Assembly (NCBI GenBank): GCA_964415445.1
Contig: CAYQAE010000097.1
Coordinates: forward strand, 1-6,361
Reading direction: 5' to 3'
DNA: 6,361 nt
DNA from: CAYQAE01 sp964415445 [NCBI: uncultured archaeon]
GTDB taxonomy: Archaea > CAYQAE01
Notes under the pieces: model-generated
What the model saw: only the letters and a program-made list of their open reading frames with translations
Database searches by the model: none
Told to the model about the DNA's origin: nothing
Program-made: the position numbers and the translations under genes
Part shown: positions 1 through 5,415 of the stretch, piece after piece
Layout of the letters: every line of letters starts with the position of its first letter
Position numbering within the stretch: the stretch's first letter is position 1

Positions 1-46
1 TATCCAATTATTTAAATTTTTATTCAACAGAACTAAATATTAAAAA

Positions 47-76
47 GAGCTTCAATTCAATATTAAGTTGAAGTTC
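47..76. repeat. Inverted repeat upstream of the PEP synthase gene
   Basis: GAGCTTCAA at 47-55 can pair with TTGAAGTTC at 68-76, giving nine base pairs including one G-T wobble around a 12-base loop. It lies about 65 bases before the TATA-like box of the PEP synthase gene. No T-run follows directly, so it is not a clear intrinsic terminator. It could be an operator or the 3' end structure of a gene lying left of the window. AT-rich DNA makes such repeats fairly common, so the role is only a guess. Confidence 0.3.
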
Positions 77-139
77 ATTTCTAGTTTTTGATGGCTTTGG
101 TCATCTTTCTGGTTTAAAATGCAAAACCATTTTCGGTAT

Positions 140-147
140 TTTAAATA
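140..147 (+). promoter_or_regulatory. Archaeal TATA-like box for the PEP synthase gene
   Basis: TTTAAATA at 140-147 matches the archaeal TATA consensus. Transcription would be expected to start about 25 bases downstream, near 168-172, leaving a leader of about 45 to 50 bases that carries the ribosome binding site at 203-207. The start site is inferred from spacing. Confidence 0.5.
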
Positions 148-202
148 TCATAGATATTCTACTTGTATTTACTCTTTTTTGAAATCTAAAATAAAAAATA
201 TA

Positions 203-207
203 GAGGT
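203..207 (+). promoter_or_regulatory. Ribosome binding site of the PEP synthase gene
   Basis: GAGGT at 203-207 lies 10 bases before the ATG at 218 and resembles a Shine-Dalgarno sequence. It supports that ATG as the start and marks this gene as having a leader, in contrast to the apparently leaderless genes further right. Confidence 0.55.
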
Positions 208-217
208 AGAATAAAAT

Positions 218-3121
218 ATGGTAAAAAAATTTAGGTTTATCAAATTTTTTGAAGATTTGCGAGCCACTGATGTAGATATAGTAGGTGGAAAAAACGCTAA
301 TTTAGGAGAACTCTTGAGTTTTGGAGTCCCTGTGCCACTAGGATTTGCAGTAATGGCCAATGCTTTTGATTATGTTTTAGAAGCAAATGACATATATTAT
401 AATAGAGAGTTAATGTCTCTAAAACAATATATAAAAATCCAAATTGATAGCATTGCAGAACAATTAAAACATGAAGATACAAAATCAATTGAAAAAGTTA
501 AAAAAACATGTGCTAATATTAGAACACATATAGAACAAGCCACAATGCCTGATTCGCTTTGTGATGAGATAGAACAAGCTTATGATGAGTTAATAAATAG
601 AATAGGTTATGAATCAACATTTGCAGTTAGAAGTTCTGCTACTGCTGAAGATTTACCTGATGCTTCTTTTGCAGGACAACAAGATACACATCTAAATATT
701 AGCGGAAAGAAAGATGTTATAGATTATGTATTAAAAGACATGGCATCTGTATTTACTCATAGAGCTACAATGTATAGACAAAGAGCGGGATTTGATCATT
801 TTGCTGTTAAGTTAAGCGTTGGAGTTCAAGAGATGGCTGGAGGCAAAGGCGGTGTAAAAACATCTGGTGTAATGTTTACCGAAGATCCCGATTCAGGAAA
901 TTCAAATGTGATTATTATCAGAGGAACATGGGGTCTCGGAGAACTTATAGTTCAAGGTATAGAAAAAGGGGATGAATTTATAGTCTTTAAACATAGCCCC
1001 AAAAAGATGAGAATTATCAATAGAACCTTGACCAAAAAATTGCAGATGATGCAATTTGATAAGGAAAAAGGAGGTACTATCAAGGTATATGTACCTGAAG
1101 ATCAGCAGAGGAAATTTTGTCTGAGAGATAAACAAGTATTAATTTTGGCAAAATATGCCCAAAAGATTCGAAAACATTATAAAAAACGTATGGATATAGA
1201 ATGGGCATTAGCTAGGGATAAAATATACATTGTTCAGGCTAGACCTGAAACAGTGCACAGCCAAAAAGGAGACAAAGAAGAGATCTTTTATTTATTGGAA
1301 GATCCAGATGAATTAGAAGATGAAGGAATTCTCATTAAAAATACAGGTACAGCAATAGGACGCAGAATTGGATATGGTAAATTAAAAATTATAGAGTCGA
1401 TAAATGAAGCATATTTGTTGGAAGACGGAGATATTCTAGTAACAGAAGAGACAAATCCAGATTGGACATCTTATATGCAAAATTTAGGAGGAGTAATAAC
1501 AGAAAAAGGAGGTCCAACATGCCACGCAGCAATAGTGTCTAGAGAACTTAATATTGCAGGTATTGTTGGTGCTGATAATATTGTTAACACAATGAAAGAA
1601 AAGCAACGAGACGAAAATATTGAGACTTTAACTGTTGATTGCAGTGAAGGCGAACCCAGAATTTGGACTAAAGAAGTAGAATACGATTTTGATACAATTG
1701 AATTTTCTCAATTACCGAGAACTAAAACTCAAGTATTGGTAAACTTAGGTATTCCAAAAGGAGCTCTTTCGGCTGGGAAATACCCCGACGGAACGGGTTT
1801 GGCGAGATTAGAATTTATCATTAATGATGAAATTCAAATCCATCCAAATGCTTTGTTGAATTATGAGAGTTTATTAATGCGTTATGATATACTCTTGGAG
1901 ATGAGAGACGAAATAGAAAGAAAAAAGAAGAGCGAATTACATCCAAAGGATCCTTTAAATACAGAAATAAGAAATTTAAAGAAAACTTTAGATAAAATCG
2001 AAGAATTAACTTCTCATTTTGAAAACAAAGAAGAATTTTATATCCAAAAATTAGCTGAAGGAATTGCCACGATAGCAGCAGGCGTATGGAAAGAATTACC
2101 TGATGGATCAATAGCACCTTGCATAGTTAGACTTTCTGATTTTAAAACAAATGAATATAAAAATTTAATTGGTGGATGGATTTATGAAGGTGAAGAAGCA
2201 AATCCCATGATGGGATATCGTGGTTGTTCGCGATACGTAGATGATGATTTCCAATGTGCGTTTATCTTGGAATTGAAAGCTATTAAAAGAGCAAGAAGAT
2301 GGGGTTTGAAGAATATAATACCGATGGCACCATTTTGTCGATCTCCTGAAGAGGCTGCTGAAGTGATTTCGATAATGGAATCTGAAGATTTAGTTAGGGG
2401 TGAAAACGGTCTGCAAGTATATTGCATGGCCGAAGTCCCGTCTAATATCATCTGTGCAGACCTTTTCTGTGAATATTTTGATGGATTTTCAATAGGCTCT
2501 AATGACCTCGTCCAGCTTACATTTGGGGTTGGAAGAGATAATGAAAAGCTCATTCCACTTTCTCGGGATTACAAGTATATCGCCAATAGTGCGTCTATCA
2601 GACGCTCTCTTAGAAGTTTAATTACCACTGCTCATGAACACGGAAAGAAAGTAGGTATTTGCGGTCAAGCACCCAGTGATGATCCTGATTTTCTGAGATT
2701 CTTAGTTCAAAAAGGAATTGATTCAATCTCTTTGAACTTTGATACATTTGCAAAGGGAAGAATCAATACATGGCGAACTGAAATCATTGAGTCGTGCCTA
2801 GAAGATAATCTCAAGGATAAGGCATATTCTTTCTTAAGAGATTGCGATGCTTTAATTGAAAGCATAAGAGTTCCGAGAGGAAGATTACGTAATATGGTGA
2901 GAAAAAAGCGAAAAAAAGCTCAAAAAGAATTGATGAAAACTTCAGCTAACTTCGATGATATTTTCAATGAAATCCAAGATATTTCATATAGTTTTGTTAA
3001 AAAAATCCAAGAAGATAGAGATTTCAAATTGCTATATAATCAATATAAAAGTAAAATAGATAAATTTGAAGAAATAATCTCCACACAAAATAAAACCATC
3101 AGAAAATATGGAATATTCTAA
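218..3121 (+). CDS. ppsA: Phosphoenolpyruvate synthase, extended form
   Basis: PEP synthase (pyruvate, water dikinase) converts pyruvate, ATP and water to PEP, AMP and phosphate in the cytoplasm, the entry step of gluconeogenesis. The 967 residues show the full family order. The N-terminal ATP-binding domain has VGGKNANLGEL at 22-32, FAVRSSATAEDLPDASFAGQ at 135-154 and the closing IVQARPETV at 338-346. The phosphohistidine domain has GGPTCHAAIVSRE, with the carrier His at 436. The PEP-binding barrel has the probable substrate arginines R530, R638 and R668, Mg ligands E739 (AEVPSN) and D763 (GSNDL), and the catalytic Cys815 in GICGQAPSD. Bacterial and archaeal homologues are usually about 760-800 residues. 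The extra length here is a charged insert near 553-600 and a C-terminal extension of about 120 residues (from about 845) that is Lys-rich, with a basic patch at 885-907. Departures from the usual motifs are GVGRDN at 770-775 (normally GVDRDS), LNFDTF at 839-844 (normally LNPDTV) and Pro433 beside the active His (normally Arg in this family). The start is ATG with GAGGT 10 bases upstream. The family call is firm. Confidence 0.95.
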   Translation: MVKKFRFIKFFEDLRATDVDIVGGKNANLGELLSFGVPVPLGFAVMANAFDYVLEANDIYYNRELMSLKQYIKIQIDSIAEQLKHEDTKSIEKVKKTCANIRTHIEQATMPDSLCDEIEQAYDELINRIGYESTFAVRSSATAEDLPDASFAGQQDTHLNISGKKDVIDYVLKDMASVFTHRATMYRQRAGFDHFAVKLSVGVQEMAGGKGGVKTSGVMFTEDPDSGNSNVIIIRGTWGLGELIVQGIEKGDEFIVFKHSPKKMRIINRTLTKKLQMMQFDKEKGGTIKVYVPEDQQRKFCLRDKQVLILAKYAQKIRKHYKKRMDIEWALARDKIYIVQARPETVHSQKGDKEEIFYLLEDPDELEDEGILIKNTGTAIGRRIGYGKLKIIESINEAYLLEDGDILVTEETNPDWTSYMQNLGGVITEKGGPTCHAAIVSRELNIAGIVGADNIVNTMKEKQRDENIETLTVDCSEGEPRIWTKEVEYDFDTIEFSQLPRTKTQVLVNLGIPKGALSAGKYPDGTGLARLEFIINDEIQIHPNALLNYESLLMRYDILLEMRDEIERKKKSELHPKDPLNTEIRNLKKTLDKIEELTSHFENKEEFYIQKLAEGIATIAAGVWKELPDGSIAPCIVRLSDFKTNEYKNLIGGWIYEGEEANPMMGYRGCSRYVDDDFQCAFILELKAIKRARRWGLKNIIPMAPFCRSPEEAAEVISIMESEDLVRGENGLQVYCMAEVPSNIICADLFCEYFDGFSIGSNDLVQLTFGVGRDNEKLIPLSRDYKYIANSASIRRSLRSLITTAHEHGKKVGICGQAPSDDPDFLRFLVQKGIDSISLNFDTFAKGRINTWRTEIIESCLEDNLKDKAYSFLRDCDALIESIRVPRGRLRNMVRKKRKKAQKELMKTSANFDDIFNEIQDISYSFVKKIQEDRDFKLLYNQYKSKIDKFEEIISTQNKTIRKYGIF

Positions 3122-3141
3122 TTTCTTTTTTTTATTTTTTT
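3122..3141 (+). terminator. T-tract terminator after the PEP synthase gene
   Basis: Directly after the TAA of the PEP synthase gene are 20 bases that are T apart from one C and one A. Archaeal RNA polymerase terminates at such T-tracts without needing a hairpin. The tract overlaps the last codons and stop of the convergent gene on the other strand. Confidence 0.6.
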
Positions 3142-3518
3142 AATATATCTTTAGAAGGATATACTTTTTTTATATTAGTAACTACTACATAAGGTAAATC
3201 TTCTGTTTTTTGTCTGTCACATTTATCTTTAGAGGTAAACTTATCACATTTTTTGCAATATCTATTTTTGTGAAGTAAAGTTCTAAGTTCTGCAAATAAA
3301 ATAGTTTCAAAATGATCTATCTCTTCAATATTTGAATCCCATTTATCATTTAGATGATCAAATAATAAATATACTTCACTACAATTGTTACATGTTGCAC
3401 AAACTTTTTTTATCTGACAAATTAGAGCTTCTTTTGTAGGCTCAATTGCATGAAAATATACTTCAGATATTATTAATGATTCTTTTTTGCAATCTTCACA
3501 CATTTTTATTTCTGACAT
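3132..3518 (-). CDS. Small Cys-rich, probably zinc-binding protein of unknown function
   Basis: A 128-residue protein that I do not recognise. It has nine cysteines: CEDC at 7-10, Cys34, a CATCNNC cluster (40, 43, 46), CKKC at 88-91 and Cys100. The CxxC pairs at 7-10 and 43-46 could form one zinc ribbon, and the later CxxC a second site, perhaps with Cys100. The middle (about 47-85) has no cysteines and is mixed hydrophobic and acidic. There is no signal peptide or membrane segment. It converges on the PEP synthase gene with 10 bases between the stop codons, and diverges from the KaiC-like gene across 67 bases. No Shine-Dalgarno sequence precedes the ATG at 3518, but a TTTAAATT box lies about 28 bases upstream, which fits a leaderless transcript. 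Met6 is an alternative start. That it is a gene is likely from the Cys spacing and promoter; its function is unknown. Confidence 0.7.
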   Translation of the reverse strand: MSEIKMCEDCKKESLIISEVYFHAIEPTKEALICQIKKVCATCNNCSEVYLLFDHLNDKWDSNIEEIDHFETILFAELRTLLHKNRYCKKCDKFTSKDKCDRQKTEDLPYVVVTNIKKVYPSKDILKK

Positions 3519-3542
3519 AGTATTTAAGGTAAGTTAGGTGAA

Positions 3543-3550
3543 AATTTAAA
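3543..3550 (-). promoter_or_regulatory. TATA-like box for the 128-residue Cys-rich gene
   Basis: Read on the - strand this is TTTAAATT, centred about 28 bases before the ATG at 3518. That spacing would put the transcript start at or next to the ATG. It sits beside the opposing TATA box of the KaiC-like gene. Confidence 0.45.
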
Positions 3551-3554
3551 ATTG

Positions 3555-3566
3555 TATATATTATAT
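3555..3566 (+). promoter_or_regulatory. TATA-like box for the KaiC-like gene
   Basis: TATATATTATAT is centred about 25 bases before the ATG at 3586. There is no Shine-Dalgarno sequence between them, so a leaderless mRNA starting at the ATG is the simplest reading. Confidence 0.5.
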
Positions 3567-3585
3567 GAACTATTGTGTTTGAGAT

Positions 3586-4122
3586 ATGCCAGAGGAGAAA
3601 ATTAAAACAGGAAATGTAGAATTTGATGAAATTTTGGGCGGGGGTTTCAAAAGAGAGTCTCAAATTTTTTTTGATGCAATTGATTCAGATAATACAGATA
3701 AATTTATGAATTCATTTTTAGATAGCAAAATTTCAGATAAATTTTCAGTGGTTTATATCTCTGCAAATCCACCTTCCAATTTAGAAAAATTTTTGGGTTA
3801 TGAAAATTTTTACCTAATTTGTATAAATACCCAACATTTAGAGCAGGCAAAAGTATCAGAAAATTCATATATAGTTGCGCAAGATGAAGTTGCAATTACA
3901 ATTGAGGATGTTGTATCAAAACTTCCTTTGAGAAAAACAATTATCATTTCTGAAATTTCTTCTTTTATCGTAGATTATGGGATGCTTGCGGCAACCGAGA
4001 CAGTTGAGAATTTAATTAAAATGTCAAAAAATAAACTAGTTACCTATTTTTGTCTGTTTTATAATAATAAACATCCTCCATTTACAACTAAATTATTTGA
4101 TTGGAAATTTAAATTTAAATGA
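3586..4122 (+). CDS. Degenerate KaiC/RecA-like protein, apparently frameshifted near its end
   Basis: The 178-residue reading frame opens with TGNVEFDEILGGGF (8-21), which matches the TGxxxLDxLLGGGxP signature that begins KaiC and RadA-type RecA-fold domains. The ATP-binding loop expected just after it (GPPGTGKT type) is replaced by DAIDSDNTDK at 30-39, which lacks the glycines and the Lys-Thr/Ser pair. The Walker B strand reads TIIISEISSF (118-127), with Glu where Asp is usual. The fold is therefore probably kept but ATP hydrolysis is doubtful, suggesting a scaffold or regulatory partner of an active KaiC-like protein. The frame closes at TGA (4120-4122) in an AAATTTAAATTTAAAT tract. In the +1 frame sense sequence continues to 4189, ending in HPNRVLYLGEF and a basic tail, so the intact protein was probably about 200 residues. 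The frameshift may be a true mutation, a sequencing error or recoding. The start ATG suits a leaderless transcript. Confidence 0.7.
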   Translation: MPEEKIKTGNVEFDEILGGGFKRESQIFFDAIDSDNTDKFMNSFLDSKISDKFSVVYISANPPSNLEKFLGYENFYLICINTQHLEQAKVSENSYIVAQDEVAITIEDVVSKLPLRKTIIISEISSFIVDYGMLAATETVENLIKMSKNKLVTYFCLFYNNKHPPFTTKLFDWKFKFK

Positions 4123-4189
4123 AGTTGAAGAAATTAAACATCCCAACCGTGTTTTATATTTAGGAGAATTTAAAATAAGTAAAAAATAG
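4118..4189 (+). other. Out-of-frame C-terminal tail of the KaiC-like gene
   Basis: In the frame one base on from the KaiC-like gene, codons from AAT (4118-4120) to TAG (4187-4189) read as a coherent C-terminus beginning NEVEEIKHPNRVLYLGEF and ending in lysines. The tract just before it, AAATTTAAATTTAAAT at 4105-4120, is a short repeat prone to slippage. Restoring the frame would give one protein of about 200 residues. I judge the tail genuine because it combines acidic-helix, turn and beta-strand character with varied codons in an otherwise monotonous AT-rich stretch. Confidence 0.6.
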
Positions 4190-4191
4190 AA

Positions 4192-4203
4192 TTTTTTATT
4201 TTT
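4192..4203 (+). terminator. T-tract after the KaiC-like gene
   Basis: TTTTTTATTTTT lies three bases after the TAG at 4187-4189 that ends the out-of-frame tail, not after the TGA at 4122. Its position supports the view that the gene originally ended at 4189. A second T-run, at 4232-4239, could be a backup. Confidence 0.45.
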
Positions 4204-4312
4204 GAAAAAGTTTTATTCAAATCTTCAGCTATTTTTTTTAGATAAATAAATATTTTTAGAACAATAATTGTAGATTGTTATGTCCAAAGTATTCTATCTC
4301 AATTACAACTAA

Positions 4313-4320
4313 TTTATATT
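4313..4320 (+). promoter_or_regulatory. Possible TATA-like box for the 87-residue Cys-rich gene
   Basis: TTTATATT at 4313-4320 would start transcription near 4342, giving a leader of about 20 bases that contains AAAGGT (4341-4346). The AAAGGT is 15 bases from the ATG, rather far for a ribosome binding site, so initiation here is uncertain. A weaker TA-rich stretch, 4349-4360, is too close to the ATG to act as its TATA box. Confidence 0.35.
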
Positions 4321-4361
4321 GGAGTAAAAGTTAAAAAAAGAAAGGTAGTTTAATATATTAC

Positions 4362-4625
4362 ATGGAAAGCATTAGAAGACGAATTTGTCCTTATTGTCAC
4401 AGTAGGGTACCTCCAGGTTGTGATAGGTGTTTAAGGTGCGGTGAGTTATATAGAGCTTATGAAGGCAAACCAGAGTGTTTTACTAAGATGGCTAATGTGC
4501 GTAGCCTATCAAGATGCGAATCATGTCCTGAATTTTCTTTGTGTTGGAAAATATCATTCCTAAATTTGAAAAAAGGCGTTAAAACATCTATTGAAATAGT
4601 TGGAACAGGATTCAGATATATGTAG
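4362..4625 (+). CDS. Small protein with zinc ribbon and second Cys cluster
   Basis: An 87-residue basic protein that I do not recognise at family level. It has nine cysteines. The N-terminal CPYC (9-12) followed by CDRCLRCG (20-27) resembles a zinc ribbon with two CxxC knuckles plus an extra Cys20. A second group, Cys39, Cys52, Cys55 and Cys61, has C-x12-C-x2-C-x5-C spacing. The CxxCx5C part resembles iron-sulphur binding in some radical-SAM accessory (SPASM/Twitch) regions, but so short a match is only suggestive. The C-terminal 25 residues (KKGVKTSIEIVGTGFRYM at the end) look like a small beta-hairpin. There is no signal peptide. It stands alone between the KaiC-like and ribbon-helix-helix genes, with 172 bases before it (from 4190) and 108 after it, and T-tracts on both sides. 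A small nucleic-acid or partner-binding factor is plausible but unproven. Confidence 0.75.
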   Translation: MESIRRRICPYCHSRVPPGCDRCLRCGELYRAYEGKPECFTKMANVRSLSRCESCPEFSLCWKISFLNLKKGVKTSIEIVGTGFRYM

Positions 4626-4669
4626 CTATTTTTGAAATAAAGTTTTTCTCAAACTATATAAAATATATA

Positions 4670-4676
4670 TTTTTTT
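4670..4676 (+). terminator. T-tract after the 87-residue Cys-rich gene
   Basis: Seven consecutive T residues follow a TA-rich run about 45 bases after the TAG at 4623-4625. It separates this gene from the promoter of the ribbon-helix-helix gene. No hairpin is obvious. Confidence 0.35.
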
Positions 4677-4703
4677 ATTATTTAAACTCAAAGTGATAAA
4701 AAG

Positions 4704-4717
4704 TTTTAAATATATTA
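4704..4717 (+). promoter_or_regulatory. TATA-like box for the ribbon-helix-helix gene
   Basis: TTTTAAATATATTA is centred about 24 bases before the GTG at 4734. The ATG at 4719 inside this region is followed almost at once by TAA, so it is not used as a start. The spacing and the absence of a Shine-Dalgarno sequence suggest a leaderless mRNA starting at the GTG. Confidence 0.5.
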
Positions 4718-4733
4718 ATGACATAAACATATA

Positions 4734-4952
4734 GTGGTGAAAAAGTTGGATAGTGCATTAGTTGCAGTAAGGTTTGATATTGAAATGTTGCATAAAATCG
4801 ATGATTTCATAAAAAACGGGATTTTTTCTAATCTAAAAGAAGCACTTGAAAATTGTGTATCAGAATATTTTCAAAAACATCCAAATCTTTCAAAATCTGG
4901 AGCAGCCGATTGGTTTGATAGTCTAAAGGCTGTAAAGAGTAAAAATCATTAA
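4734..4952 (+). CDS. Ribbon-helix-helix (CopG/MetJ-type) DNA-binding protein
   Basis: A 72-residue protein with the ribbon-helix-helix pattern. A short strand, ALVAVRF (8-14), would pair with that of a second subunit and lie in the DNA major groove. Helix 1 is DIEMLHKIDDFIKNG (15-29), and after a turn helix 2 is SNLKEALENCVSEYF (32-46). Alternating residues and the Phe14-Asp15 start of helix 1 fit the family, in which VxVRxPxxLxxxIDxxV is usual. Such proteins act as dimers and often repress their own promoters by binding short repeats. The tail (47-72) is polar and may set partner specificity. The start is GTG, with two GTG codons in tandem (4734 and 4737); the first is favoured by the TATA spacing. 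No toxin gene adjoins it, so an antitoxin role is not supported. It ends convergently with the zinc-ribbon gene on the other strand, 463 bases away. Confidence 0.8.
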   Translation: MVKKLDSALVAVRFDIEMLHKIDDFIKNGIFSNLKEALENCVSEYFQKHPNLSKSGAADWFDSLKAVKSKNH

Positions 4953-5020
4953 TCATTTGGCATACTACATGCGAATAAAAAATTAGTGGTATGTTGGATG
5001 GGGCTCGTGGGGCCTAAAAT

Positions 5021-5039
5021 AGGGATAATTTCCCTTTTT
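5021..5039 (+). terminator. Short hairpin plus T-run after the ribbon-helix-helix gene
   Basis: AGGGA (5021-5025) pairs with TCCCT (5031-5035) around a five-base loop and is followed by four more T residues. It looks like a small intrinsic terminator for the transcript of the ribbon-helix-helix gene, about 70 bases after its stop codon. Confidence 0.45.
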
Positions 5040-5095
5040 GTAAGAAAATTTAGAGTATAAATTTTAATTACTAAAAAGGGATATTTTTTCTTTTT
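5031..5095 (+). terminator. Longer alternative hairpin ending in a T-tract
   Basis: TCCCTTTTT (5031-5039) is perfectly complementary to AAAAAGGGA (5073-5081). Inside it AAAATTTA (5045-5052) pairs with TAAATTTT (5058-5065). Six T, one C and five T follow at 5084-5095. This structure cannot form together with the shorter hairpin at 5021-5035 because both use TCCCT. It may be a second terminator or the folded core of a small RNA. Confidence 0.45.
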
Positions 5096-5099
5096 GTAA

Positions 5100-5415
5100 A
5101 TATTATTTTTGAAATTTGTAGGTTTTTTGATATAATATGCCCATTTTTTTAATTGTTTTTGAGCATTTATTTATTTTAAAAATACTTATTTTAATTTAAA
5201 TTTATTATAAATTAGTTTTTTAAGATTTATATATAAATAAAATAGTTTGTATTGCTTATTTTTTTATTGAAATGTTTATTATAGTTTTAAATATATTAAA
5301 AAAAATGCATTGTTTAATATGTATATTTTATTATACATAATCAATTATACATATCTAAAATTATTATATACTACCTAAAGATAAAAATAAGCTATACTAT
5401 AATCTATTAATTATT
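5100..5415. other. Very AT-rich spacer without a recognisable gene
   Basis: About 316 bases made almost only of A and T, with stop codons dense in all frames. No ribosome binding site, tRNA-like fold or protein of note was found. It lies between convergent genes, where no promoter is required, so its length is unexpected. The only structure noted is the ATTATACATA repeat cluster at 5318-5353. A run near 5382-5391 is T-rich when read on the - strand and could end the zinc-ribbon transcript. Confidence 0.6.
5318..5353. repeat. Cluster of ATTATACATA-type repeats, one inverted
   Basis: TATGTATA (5318-5325) is inverted relative to TATACATA (5332-5339), forming an eight-pair stem with a six-base loop. 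ATTATACATA at 5330-5339 is then repeated exactly at 5344-5353, starting 14 bases on. Three copies of one octamer in 36 bases resembles an operator for a dimeric regulator such as a ribbon-helix-helix protein, but no promoter or start of a gene is next to it. Low complexity of the region weakens the case. Confidence 0.4.

Larger units (their letters stand above)
5014..5099 (+). repeat. Imperfect direct repeat, two units of 30 and 29 bases
   Basis: Positions 5014-5043 and 5071-5099 align with 26 identical columns out of 30. Both begin CTAAAA, share AGGGATA, and end CTTTTTGTAA; they differ by one missing T and three substitutions. A 27-base AT-rich spacer (5044-5070) separates them. The likeness is well beyond simple AT richness because it includes GGG and matching end blocks. 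It indicates a local duplication in the space after the ribbon-helix-helix gene. With only two copies it is not a CRISPR array. Confidence 0.7.

Noticed and set aside
3-71. Possible C-terminus of an upstream + strand gene, open from the left edge to TGA at 69-71
   Set aside because: About 22 codons of low-complexity AT-rich sequence give no family signal, and the inverted repeat overlaps it; too short to claim.
2182-2553. A 123-codon open frame on the - strand inside the PEP synthase gene
   Set aside because: It is antisense to highly conserved PEP synthase motifs and encodes no recognisable domain; a shadow frame. The same applies to the shorter antisense frames over this gene and the KaiC-like gene.
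4280-4312. ATG-initiated 10-codon frame before the 87-residue gene
   Set aside because: Too short and without a ribosome binding site; it ends before the putative TATA box and has no coding character.
4734-4952. Ribbon-helix-helix protein as antitoxin of a toxin-antitoxin pair
   Set aside because: No partner gene overlaps or adjoins it on the same strand; the next 463 bases hold no protein gene.
5001-5017. GGGCTCGTGG resembles the 5' end of some archaeal tRNAs
   Set aside because: No complementary acceptor strand (CGAGCCC), T-arm or anticodon arm follows, so there is no tRNA here; chance similarity is more likely.
4953-5059. Frame of the ribbon-helix-helix gene stays open for 35 codons after its stop, with an ATG at 4998 giving a 20-residue peptide
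   Set aside because: No ribosome binding site or TATA box at the proper distance, and the region overlaps the hairpin element; readthrough or a micro-gene is not supported.
5014-5099. CRISPR-like repeat with spacer
   Set aside because: Only two copies with several differences, no cas genes and a low-complexity spacer.
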